A stretch of DNA of 64,000 nucleotides from NCBI GenBank assembly GCA_003988855.1, contig QYAI01000019.1:129278-193277 (forward strand), in the 5' to 3' direction. The notes under the pieces are model-generated. The model did no database searches, was not told where the DNA came from, and saw only the letters and a program-made list of their open reading frames with translations. The translations under genes and the position numbers were made by a program. Shown one piece after another: positions 23,947 to 34,620 of the stretch; position 1 is the first letter of the stretch, and each line of letters begins with the position of its first letter. This DNA is from Arachnopeziza araneosa (lineage: Eukaryota > Ascomycota > Leotiomycetes > Helotiales > Arachnopezizaceae).

Positions 23947-26725
23947 ATGGACGACCAATATCCCTCTTCTTCCACGCACAAAAACACCTCGCCCACACGA
24001 AGGCCGCCGCTGCATCAACGAACAGAATCGGAAAGCAATAGTCACGTCGTGGCAGCAATTCGCCTGGTGCCCAAGACGCCTCCGCGACTATTGGGGCAAG
24101 ATTCGGACCTGGGCAAGGATCCCCATCCGCCTCCTTTACCGACGCTCGCAGCAGCAGCAGCCATTTTTCCAGGGCCAGGGGAAAGGGGCCTGGCTGCATT
24201 AGACAATGAGTTTCACAGCACCAAAGCGCAAAAGCAATCAAACAATTCTGCTCATTTCGCTACCGTCAGTGGTTCGGCGCTCTCATCACCGCCCGCAGCG
24301 CGTCAGCAGTCCCTCCGCAGTGCTCACTCTGCAACGCCCAGCACCCGATCAACATCGCCAACCTCCTCTACCCACTCCAGGCCCAAACCCAGGAAAAAGC
24401 GCCTGCACGTCCATCATGACAACAAGACCTTCTCCCTGCTGCAGGAGGATGCCGCCCAGCCGCCGGCTGAGGCTCGCGATTCCCCAGAGCTCTCCTTCTC
24501 GTCCACCAAGGCCTCGTCTTCCTTCCTACTTTCAGACGATGCCCATAGTTCACAGGGGTGGGACAATCTCAAAACTTTATGCGTGTCGACAAGGGATATA
24601 CGAGATCTGACTGGCTCCACCTATTCAATACCGTCGACTCCGGCTTCCAAAGATCAGGTACCAATATCTGCGGGTCCTATAGTGTCCAACTCACCCTGGA
24701 ATTATCAGTTCGTTGGTGGCCTACGAAAAGTCGCAAAGACTCCAGATCTTAAGCAAAAAGCTTCCGCAGCTGTCGGACAAGAAGAAAGTCCCTCTCTGCC
24801 AAAGACTTGGAGAGATCCGCCGGCCCCGTCGCACCATCTCGCCGCGAAACCCTCGTTTCGTTCGACCAATTCAGAAGCTTCAGAGAGAACAAACTACAAA
24901 GTCTATCGTGGTCGCTCAGCCTCACCCGCAAATTCCTTATTGCCTCGCTCGTCGAGCGATTCCAATCAACACGTACCTCGCGACCCCTCCCCAACTTCGT
25001 CCGTTATTTATAGACCCCAGACAGCTGAATCGGAGTCTGAAAACTACGAAGTATACGAAAATTCCTCCCCTCCTGGTCCCTACCTAGACCTTGTTCGACA
25101 TCCTAAATACTCCCAGGAGTCGCTGATCGTCCCGCCACTTAACCCCAAAGCTCGCCGACTAAACGATACTTCAAGATTTCACAAGCCAAGATCGAAGGAT
25201 TCTTTGCTACGCTCACCATCCATTACCTCCATCTCGACTATCTTAAGCCACAAGGAAGCTCTTCGCGCAATTGTTGGCAGAGGCTCTCAGATACAGCTAC
25301 CTATTCCCATACCCAAGATCAGGACGACGGGAACGAGTTCATGGGCAGAGTCGTCAGTCCTCCACCCACCGCGGTCACACATGAACGAGCATCCGCATCA
25401 ATGGAGCTCACAGCTGTCGACTGTGCTCTCCGTCTCAGACAGCGGCACAGATCGAAATTCGCGGTCATGGTCCGACGACAATGGACGGGTGAGCTCAAAC
25501 TTCGACAGCAGATCAGCTGCAAGTCGAGGTCGGATTCTTAGCATCAGCTCAGAACAGGACCCCGTGTCGCCAATGTCCCGCAGCCAGTCAGGAGAGCCAT
25601 CCAGTGGAGTGTCTCGCGGTGACTCGTTTCGAGCTGTGTCTCGCGATTCGCTTACAGAGCCTCCACAGCCATACTTCGCCCGCCATCCTCGACACCATAG
25701 CAGTTCTTCGATCAGAATGGTACAAGATTTGGACGAGGATGGAGATGGGATAACCGACATGCAAGACCTCCGGACACGACCCTCTCGACGTCATATTTCG
25801 GGTTATTTCAGTAGTGCTTCTTCCGATAACGGGCGCTCCAACACTATGCGCTCAACTACGAGCACACGAGCGAATTCTTTACTGTCGAGTTCGATACCAG
25901 CATGGGCGAGGTTGTATTATGGCAGCGGGGAACGACGAAATTTAGGCGTAGCACCCGGCACGTCAACTGGAGGAACTAGCACTCGAGCTAGCTCCTTCAG
26001 GAGCGGCTCGCCAAACACGGAAAATCTCCCATCGAATATATACAGCCCTAGAAGACGACCTAGGGAATTTAATCCGAATAGACGGGACAGGCGAGGCTCG
26101 CTTGAGATGAACCCCGCGCCTCCTTTGATCGGGGATGATGGGCGGCTGATAAATGACCCTTACTCGCGGCGATTTAGAACATGGAGTATGTCAAGTATCT
26201 GGTCACCGCACCTCAGACATGATAGACGGAATCATGAACGGAGTGTTTGGGAGCCACCCAGTATTAATTGGAGTACCGGCGGAGGCGTGTTTGGCAGGAG
26301 AAATATTCAAATCGTAATGTTTACTTTGGGATTCATCTTCCCTTTTGGTAAATATCCCGCCTACTGAATCAATTTAATCAACTAACTCGGAACAGCTTGG
26401 ATGATTGCAGCTGTTCTTCCCTTACCTCCAGCGCCTACTCAAGACATGCAAGAGCGTGATCGAAGCACAAGCAATCTTGAGTCTGGCAATACCACACAGA
26501 GTAATCTTCCTCGCCACTTTGGTCCTATGGACGAGGCGAGGTATGAAAGTGCCGTCTGGTGGCGAAAGTTGAACAGATGGATGTCTTTTGTTGGCGTGTT
26601 AATAGTAGCCTCGGTGGTGCGTTAAAACTTCCCTCCCCTTCCTCATCCCTCTAATTCATGATTAGGTTGTCCTTGTCGTCATCGGCGTCAAAGAAAACTG
26701 GGGCATGCCCAAAACTTCAAATTAA
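23947..26725 (+). CDS. Serine-rich protein with two C-terminal transmembrane segments, function unknown
   Basis: Exons 23947-26347, 26396-26616 and 26666-26725 encode 893 aa. The first roughly 780 residues are disordered, rich in Ser, Pro and Arg, with many potential phosphorylation sites (RSxS, SP). The C-terminus looks like a compact membrane anchor: a short conserved-looking approach (GRRNIQIVMF), a first membrane helix (about residues 792-812, ending in Pro-rich VLPLPPAP), a loop with RYESAVWWRKLNRWM, and a second helix (about 862-882) before a short KENWGM tail. Both introns interrupt the membrane part. I believe the C-terminal two-helix region is shared among filamentous ascomycetes, but I do not know a function. 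Orientation would place the Ser-rich domain and the tail on the same side of the membrane. Confidence 0.8.
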
Positions 26726-27737
26726 TGCCGAAACGACTGTCACAATATCCTTGAGAAATATATATATATATATCTCACGCTCTCTACATCTTTAATTTCC
26801 TCCTTGTCTCTAGGTAGAGACGTTGTTACAATTAGCTATATATCTATCACGGTCTAACGAAGAAGATGTAAGATGTAAGATTGGAAAATTCACCTTTGTT
26901 TATTGATTGGCGCGGAGCAGGAAGCGATTATACCCTTCATCTGGATAAGATTATGCACTAGAGAATGAGTTAGATGGTAATGAGTGGTGGACGACTACCT
27001 CGCGAGACGTTGTTGGGGTTATTTCCTGAGTTTACTGATCAAAATGAGGAGAAAGAGATGTGGCGGATGTGGCGGATGTAGAGATCTAGCTGTAAATAGG
27101 GAGAACAATGATAATATGTTTATGAACACGTTGCTGAACGGAGCTATTATGCTTTTGATATTTCTTTCCCAAGATCTTTTGTAGAAATTTCTTGAAGATG
27201 TTGACTAGAACTAGTAGAAAATCGTTGCTCACGACCCAGGTACTAGAAATTACTGTCCTATTAAAAACAACACCTAATAATTAGGCAGAGAATCAGACCA
27301 TATTCCAGATAATGATTTTGCACTTTAGAAAATCGACTACCCAAATTGCACTATCGACATTTAAAACAACCTGCACCACTGGAGCTGAGCAATCCAATCC
27401 TGAAAATACGCCTTTAGCTTCGTGAAATCGTTTAGTTTCTAGGATGGATAAGTTTGTTTGAGGATGCAGGATATTCACGACGCTATAGGTGCACTCAGCT
27501 CCTAGTGATTAGGAGAAACCTTTTACAGGGCTAGTCTCTACTTGTTATTACAGAATACCCCAGCCTGAGTCCTTTGTTTGGTTATATATTATGGATAGCG
27601 ATCACGGCAAAGAGTTTCTGAAACGGATGAACTCCTATTTGTAGAGTTGCCAGTATCTAAACACACATCCAAAGCCATTACGCCGCATTTGTTCACTTCG
27701 CTGCCAGTAACCATGCATACAGACACAGACAGAGAAA
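26726..27737. other. Convergent intergenic region
   Basis: About 1 kb between the stop of the serine-rich gene and the stop of ALE1. It contains a (TA)n tract at 26759-26773 shortly after the first stop, and a GATGTGGCG repeat near 27056-27077. No gene is supported. Confidence 0.5.
26759..26773. repeat. (TA)n microsatellite
   Basis: About seven TA units in the probable 3' UTR of the serine-rich gene. Confidence 0.85.
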
Positions 27738-29582
27738 TCAAATCGGATTCGTCACAGGGCTCGATGTCGTCTTAGCTCTTTTAATCCCTTTCCTCTGTCT
27801 CGCTTCCATCTCGGCCCTCACTTCCGACACAATCTCATTAATATCCGTCTCCGGATCTGGTGGAATCCCAAGGACAGGCTGCTTATGTGCCAGGGACTCC
27901 GCACTGAGGGTTCTTTCCATGCTGGGCCGGTCCCCTGATCTTTCCTTCAATTTTTTACCAAGGAAAGCTCGCGCCGGTGAGGCGAAGAATCCAGTTGCGA
28001 GAGCGGTTCCAATAACGCCGTAGAAATAGACGCGTGACCAGACGAGGAAACTGGATGGGAGAGTGAGGAAGACGAAAGGGGCGGCAGCAAAACTGAATGC
28101 GAGCTGGGTACTGAGATAAGAGAATATGTCGTAGTAGATCTTGTATGGTGTTGATTGGCCGGTTTTGGGATCTAGGAAGAAGGGACGGAAGTAACGGCGG
28201 CAATCTAGATATGTTAGCAGAAGGAAAAGGGATTCTGGGAGAACTCTTACTTTTTGCAACTGTTTGAATGAATGAAGCGAGCACAAAGGCCAGATAATAA
28301 CCTGGATAAAAACCATGCCAGAATGCCGAAGTCACGAATGTTGCCATGCTGGCGCGGAAGCCTGGCTTTTGGCCTTTAGGAGTGACTCGTAGATACATAT
28401 AGTTTCGTAACCAGTTATTGGTGTTCATATTCCAATTGCCGAGATACGCTCTTGTATTTTGTGCAGTCTCCACGCCCCAAGGATTTACATTCTGGAGGCG
28501 ATCCCAAGATACCTTTCCAGTGACTTGATCAACGCCGTTGTAACCAAGCCCTGAGAGAATGCAGGCTCCCTCGGTCAGTGCCCATACACCATAGTACTTG
28601 AGACGAGAAGTGAACCCAAGCATGTGAAGGAGCCAAACCCGTTTCAAGAAACCGGATTTCATATATGTATCGCTAGTCAAGAGACTTGGATAATACCATC
28701 CTGAGAATTTCAAGAAGAGGGCGATCCAAAAAATCCCTCCGGCTGCTTTCCACATGGCTGGGGTACCACTGCGTGGGATCTTGCGCTTCTTTCGGGTTGG
28801 AGGGCGTTTTCTGGGGTCTGTTCCAGAGGGAAATTCAAACATGGTTGTTTCGATCCAGCGCTTGTAGTCTACATAATCGAACGCCGGTCCTGCGAACAGA
28901 GTTGGGAAGAACATGACGAAACCTGCAAAATCGAGAACATTAGGCAGCTTCTTAATAGCCTTCTCTTTTTGGAAGTCGTTGAGTTCCGACTCCGGCAATC
29001 GACCATCGGCAACGTTCCAGCAAAAGGCTGTTAACTTTATGGTAAGAATCATCTGAGCTCCAGTAATGTCAACGATTGCTGGATTGTTGAGAAATTGACG
29101 GGTAAGTTGATTGATGGAGAGATGCCCCATGACGAATACAAAGGCAATCCATGGCATAAAGGGTCCATCGACATATTGTGCTATTAGGTATACTGCCACA
29201 GAACTCACTGCCAGCGTCCGCAACCCATCCCACAGATCGAAGAGACCGATTAAGTAAAAGATAGTTACACTGAGGCATGTTAGAAAGAGTAGATGGTAGA
29301 GAATGTTGACATGCCCTATGGAAAAGAGGTTTTTGTAGGTGGGCTTTTCGTCTGGAATACGTTTTAGAAGCGCAGCGAGCGGGTAGGAGATGAGAAAGGA
29401 TGTAACTAGCTTGACTGTAGGAGGTTAGCGTCCCATCTTCTCCACGGAAGGGCAGATTCGTCTCATACGATCATCTGGTGAAGCTCCTAAGATACCAGCT
29501 ACATATTCAAAAGCTGCGATATTGACGTCAGCGCGGCCGCATTCCTAAGGAAGAACTTACGAATATTGATGTAGGGCAGCAT
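27738..29582 (-). CDS. ALE1: MBOAT lysophospholipid acyltransferase (ALE1/LPT1/SLC4 family)
   Basis: Exons 29561-29582, 29469-29513, 28251-29414 and 27738-28204 encode 565 aa. Ale1 is an ER acyltransferase that re-acylates lysophospholipids in the Lands cycle and can also make phosphatidic acid. The protein is polytopic. The MBOAT active site is visible: an Asn in NMNTNNWLRNYMY (about residue 355) and the catalytic His in TSAFWHGFYPGYY (about residue 389). The start MLPYINIPFEYVAGILGASPDDLK, spread over three small exons, is typical of the family. The tail is cytosolic and basic (GIKRAKT) rather than a clear KKXX signal. It diverges from VPS45 with about 410 bp between starts. Confidence 0.93.
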
Positions 29583-29995
29583 TGTGAATGAGGGCGTTGT
29601 AGATATCAGATCATTAGAGAGATACTAGTAACTACTACCGTGGTTCCATCTACGAACTTTGTGGGGAAGATCTGCAATTTGTTGAGTGGGCTTGGAGGCT
29701 TCTGGTGTCAGGAGGGATGGCCTGCAGACTGGTCCAATGCTCAATCAGGGATCACACGTGCAAGGCAGCCGACCTTTTCACAGTACCACTTGTTTGGCAA
29801 GCCAGCCATTGTAAACACCAAATTCACGAAAGCGCCCTCGAACACTACAAGCAATCCCGGCGATTGCTTCCTCTTCCAGTGACCGCCTTCTTATCCCAGC
29901 TCCACGCTTCCCACGTGCTCTTTCAAAGCTCCGAAGACATGACCTTGATCCGTTAAGCTGCTTGCGACTCTTCAACTGCCCGCTGAGATCTCACC
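29583..29995. promoter_or_regulatory. Divergent promoter, ALE1 / VPS45
   Basis: A 413-bp spacer between two start codons. It contains CACGTG at 29755-29760 and again at 29912-29917, the second about 80 bp before the VPS45 ATG. Both are candidate bHLH sites; whether they act on one or both genes is unknown. Confidence 0.5.
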
Positions 29996-31826
29996 ATGGA
30001 CGTGGTTCAAGCTGTATCGGGATACATATCCAAGATGGTGTCTGCGGGTGATGGTGCTTCTGGGACACCATCTGCGAAAATGAAGATCCTATTGCTAGAT
30101 AGTGATACCGTCTCGATTGTGTCGACAGCCATTACCCAGTCTGCATTGTTGAACCACGAAGTCTACCTTATCGACAGGTTGGATAACCAAAACCGGGAAA
30201 AAATGCGCCATCTTCGCTGCCTCTGTTTTGTACGCCCCTCTGCAGACTCGATCCAGTTCTTAATAGACGAATTTCGAGAACCCAGATACGGCGAATACAA
30301 TATCTATTTTAGCAATGTGGTCAAGAAGTCATCCCTCGAGCGCTTAGCAGAAGCAGATGATCATGAGGTTGTCGGGGTTGTGCAAGAGCATTTTGCGGAT
30401 TATATTGTGGTTAACCCTGACTTATTCACTTTGGATTTGGGCTTTCCAAGGCAACGGATATGGAGCGGAAACCCAGACATGTGGAATACAGATGCCCTGC
30501 AGCGGACCACCGAAGGGCTGATTGCAGTATTACTATCTCTAAAGAAAAAACCTTTAATACGATATGAGAAGAATAGCTTGATGGCCAAGAAATTGGCAAC
30601 CGAAGTACGGTACTACATCACTCAAGAGGATCAATTATTTGATTTCAGGAAGGTAGATACGCCTCCTATACTCGTAATACTAGACCGCAGAGATGATCCA
30701 ATCACACCTCTTTTGAATCAGTGGACATACCAAGCAATGGTTCACGAACTACTAGGGATTCAAAACGGCCGAGTAGACCTGAGCGACATCCCAGATATCC
30801 GACCTGAGCTGAAAGAAGTGGTCCTATCCCAAGATCAAGATCCATTTTTCAAGAAGAACATGTATTTAAATTTCGGAGACCTCGGAGGAAACATCAAAGA
30901 CTACGTAGAACAGTACCAGTCAAAGACGAAGAATAGCTCCAACATTGAGTCAATAGCAGACATGAAGAGATTTATCGAGGAGTATCCCGAATTCCGTAAA
31001 CTCTCTGGTAACGTCAGTAAACATGTTACGCTTGTTGGTGAGCTCAGTAGGAGAGTAGGGGCAGAGAACTTGCTTGAAGTCAGCGAGGTCGAACAAAGTC
31101 TAGCATGCACTGACAACCACGCTGCCGACCTCAAAGTAAGTCCATAAGTTTGATATATAAGACAAAGCTAACAATGACCATTAGAACGTTCAAAGGCTTA
31201 TTCAGTCTCCAAACGTCACATCTGATGCCAAATTACGTCTTGTTGCACTATACTCCCTTCGCTACGAGAAACACCCATCAAACGCATTGGCGATTCTTGT
31301 TGATCTGCTTGTGGCTGCTGGCAATGTCCCTCAACGCCGGATTGACCTAGTCGCCAAGCTTCTCACCTACCATTCCTCTCTTCAGCAGACTCAAGCAACA
31401 GGTGGTATCTCTGATATGTTTGAATCCGCTGGTATTTTCTCCGGAGCTCGAGATCGTTTCAAGGGACTGAAAGGCGTCGAAAATGTTTACACCCAACACT
31501 CTCCAAGATTCGAAGTCACGTTACAGAATTTAATCAAGGGCCGGCTGAGAGAGCAACAATATCCATTTGTAGAAGGTGGTGGAACAACCAGGGATAAACC
31601 TCAGGATATCATTGTATTTTTGATTGGAGGAGCTACGTTTGAGGAGGCGAAGACTGTCAGCCAGATTAATGCTAGCTCACCAGGAATAAGGATTGTTTTA
31701 GGAGGAACGACAATACATAATAGCACGACATTCCTGGAGGAGATGGAAGATGCAGTAGGATCATGGCCAGAACCGCCACCCACGACTGCTGCTGCCAGAC
31801 TGAGGCAGGAAACAGCGAAAAGATAA
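29996..31826 (+). CDS. VPS45: Vps45, Sec1/Munc18 (SM) protein
   Basis: Exons 29996-31135 and 31185-31826 encode 593 aa. Vps45 binds the syntaxin-like SNARE of the endosome/trans-Golgi (Tlg2, Pep12 class) and drives fusion of Golgi-derived vesicles with endosomes. The sequence is a full-length SM protein: an N-terminal KMKILLLDSDTVSIVSTAI, domain 2 with DRRDDPITPLLNQWTYQAMVHELLGI (the classic SM core block; shown here as spaced motifs DRRDDPITPLL and QWTYQAMVHELLG), and the C-terminal domain with IIVFLIGGATFEEA and IVLGGTTIHNS. Those blocks identify Vps45 rather than Sec1, Sly1 or Vps33. The single intron follows ADLK. Length matches the roughly 580-600 aa of the family. Confidence 0.96.
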
Positions 31827-32156
31827 ATTCTAAGGCGGTGGCGTTAGTGAAACGGTGCATATCCAATGGTGTTTCGGCGTTGGAGGAGGATTGTGGATAA
31901 AAGTAGTTATACCAAGACAGCAGGTGATAGTATGGAAGATTTTGTTAATCATATCAAATCCATTTGAAGATTCGAACCTTCCCAAGCTGGTTACGAACTT
32001 TTGTTCAACGTCAAGAGATTTAGTCATGGTGACTTGATCCTTAAAATACGCATATTCGGCCCCTATTGACACCGGGTTGAAGAGCAATTCAAAACGGCAT
32101 AGTCCTATAGATCATGCTAGAAATTGCCTCTAGTTCCAATCAAGCATATGGGAAAT
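31827..32156. other. Convergent intergenic region
   Basis: A 330-bp gap between the stops of VPS45 and the FAD amine oxidase gene, with probable 3' UTRs. A B-box-like GGTTCGAATC on the minus strand near 31975 was inspected and is not part of a foldable tRNA. Confidence 0.55.
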
Positions 32157-34090
32157 TCAATCCTCCCTTTTCCTTCTGTCCCTTCTCTTTGCCTCCTCTT
32201 TCCGGTATCTCATCCCGTGCGACAGAAGTAAATATTTACTAAAGAAGTCTTCCGCAAAATCATCGAACTTCTTGTACTCTGCTCCAAGCCTATATGCAGC
32301 ACTAATTCCACTAACACACGCCAATTCATGCATGTTCTATCTACTTTTAGATTATTGTTTTTTGTTTCCAAGATGCAGGGGAATAAACTTACTACCAAGG
32401 TCCAACTGCCAGCAAATAGAGTATTACTCCTTCCATTTATAAACATCATGCCTGGTACAACTCTGATATAGTGCTGCCAGCGGTGTCCCTAGTGCCAGGT
32501 TAGTATGTGAATTTGTTGATTTTACTGCAGGTAGAAATATGGGGAAAGAGTCTCGAGCTAGTTCCTAGCTCATCCAGGAAAACAAGAATAAATCTTACCA
32601 GTTGATGCCACCATTTTTTATCAATGATTTTCTCTTCGTCGATATCTTTCCACGTCCAGAGTTCCTGACTTTGCTTGTCAAGAAAGATTGTTTGATAAAC
32701 ATGCTCTTTTCCGTCCTCATCCCCAACGCTACCTCCATTATCGGAGCGAAATTGGTGCTGGTAGTTTGAACAATCAAAACTCATCTCAATCTTCTTCGGG
32801 TCTTGATGATAGCTTTTGGTGTAGTACATCGGTTTAAAGCCTGGAGGCTCGCCATTCGGTCCTTCTTCCTTGCCTTTCGCGAAAGCTATCTGTTGTTCTT
32901 GGGATTTAGATTTAGGCTCCGCACATAATTTTGGATCGAATTGCGTCTCGTAGTGCTTATTAAAATACTCAGAGTCCGAATGCGTAACAGTGATGTCGTC
33001 AAAGAATCTGGCTCCGCCAAGTACAAACCTCTCACGTAGAGTTGCAGTCTTACCCAGAACTCTCAGAGCATCATCAGCCAACACGCACATGACTAGTTCG
33101 TCATATTTCTCAGGCTCCGATTCTGGCCCATTATATTCTCCCCTCCTATCATTGGCTTCAGAATTGAATGGCCTTGTTTTGAGAATGACGCCTTCTTTGT
33201 CCCGCTTAAGGATCTCTGTGACATCAGTCTTTACACGTATATCAACGCCCTTCTCAACCAAAGCAGTTCTCCAATCTTCGTAAAAGTTGTGTAGATGTGG
33301 GAAAGTAAACATCGTGGGAAGATTTGGGAGTAGAGTCTCTGGATCGTAATCCCAAAGCTTCATATTCGGATCATCAAACAACCTCTCTAGAATTGCACAG
33401 CTCACATTGGCTGTTTGGTTGCCTGTCCCTAAGAAGAGAGCAATCAATGGGTAGACCATTTTGTCACCGAAGTCTTTGCTGAAGAAAAACATACGTAGCA
33501 TGATGCGGATAGGGACGAGGCCCAGAAGCGGAAGTGTCCATTTGATGATTTTTAGGACCCTGCCGAATTTCTTGATATCGGCAGAGTACTTGTCGATCAA
33601 TGGGCTTGGGAAGCAATTCGTCCAGAAACCATCGGGTCCTTTGCCGAAAGACACCTGGAGTCGTACTTCTTCGGGCGAGTGCCCATAGGTCTCGAAAAAA
33701 TTGAAGGTGTGCTTGAATATCTAACCTTGGATTAATTGCTAACCTTATTGTGAAATTTGATCACAGAGAGATGTTTGTAAGAGCGTGTACTGCAGAGAAA
33801 CATAAGAAATACAGAACAGCTCTCCCTTAACTTGCATTCCAAAATCCAATATGGCGAGCAGAATAAAATTGTGTACTTACGGGTGATCCTCCCTGAACGC
33901 CATCATTCAAGTGAGAGGCGCCATATATGTTTTGATTGAGAGAAATTGAGGTAGCCTGGCCTCCCGTGACTCCCATTCTTTCGATAATAGTGACCTTGAA
34001 ATTCTCTGGGTGATTTGCTAGTGATGCTGCGCAAGACATACCCGCTGCACCAGCTCCAACAATTACAACATGTTTCCTCTGCTCTGACAT
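32157..34090 (-). CDS. FAD-dependent amine oxidase / NAD(P)-binding Rossmann flavoprotein
   Basis: Exons 33881-34090, 32599-33720, 32393-32488 and 32157-32336 encode 535 aa. An N-terminal dinucleotide-binding motif HVVIVGAGAAGMSCAASLA (residues about 7-25) is followed by TIIERMGVTGGQATS, the acid-plus-glycine pattern of flavin amine oxidases. The C-terminal flavin-contact region is split over the last exons (NGRSNTLFAGSWTLVN, then the helix HELACVSGISAAYRLG). The middle part, which would contact the substrate, gives no specific clue. The tail is strongly basic (KEEAKRRDRRKRE). No signal peptide or membrane anchor is obvious. The substrate is unknown; polyamine, amino-acid or polyene oxidation/desaturation are all possible for this broad superfamily. 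The exon model is well supported by frame. Confidence 0.85.
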
Positions 34091-34620
34091 TTTGAGAAGA
34101 GAAAAGGGATTTTGAAAGGCAGCTAAATCGGCACCGCAAGTTTGATTTCAAAAGAGAAGTTAAGCATTTTTGGATACATATTCCGCCCGAAGTTAGACTA
34201 CCGCCTTTTCAGGTCTAGTACGTCATGACTGCTAGCTCTTTGCCAACCATCTGGCGCGACGAATGTCGCCAACATAGATAGAGCCTAACAATGAATGCAC
34301 GAAAGTGAAATATATGACAAGTAGAGCTTAAAAATTACTTCATTTATGCCCTCAAGTCAATGCCTTGAAAATCCAAGATCTCAAATGGTGGTACAGATGC
34401 TCTTGTTTGGCACAGTCCTAACAATAATGCCGATTGTGACACATTAACAACCACTTTGAAAGAACTCGAAATAAAAGATTCCTAAGATTCCATTACGGAC
34501 AATGAATTCTTCCGTTCGGATTTGCTGAATTGTCCTTCCAGGTAATTGCTCGAGCTGCAAAAGTGATAGTGAGGATTAGTAAGCGTGCCACATTCAAGTC
34601 ACGGGAACACGTATCACGAC
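34091..34620. promoter_or_regulatory. Divergent promoter, amine oxidase / TDP1
   Basis: 530 bp between the start codons of two divergent genes, AT-rich in the middle. No strong palindromic site was noticed. Confidence 0.4.

Noticed and set aside
31960..32000. B-box-like GGTTCGAATC on the minus strand, possible tRNA
   Set aside because: The T-arm cannot form five pairs and no A-box, anticodon arm or acceptor stem fits around it.
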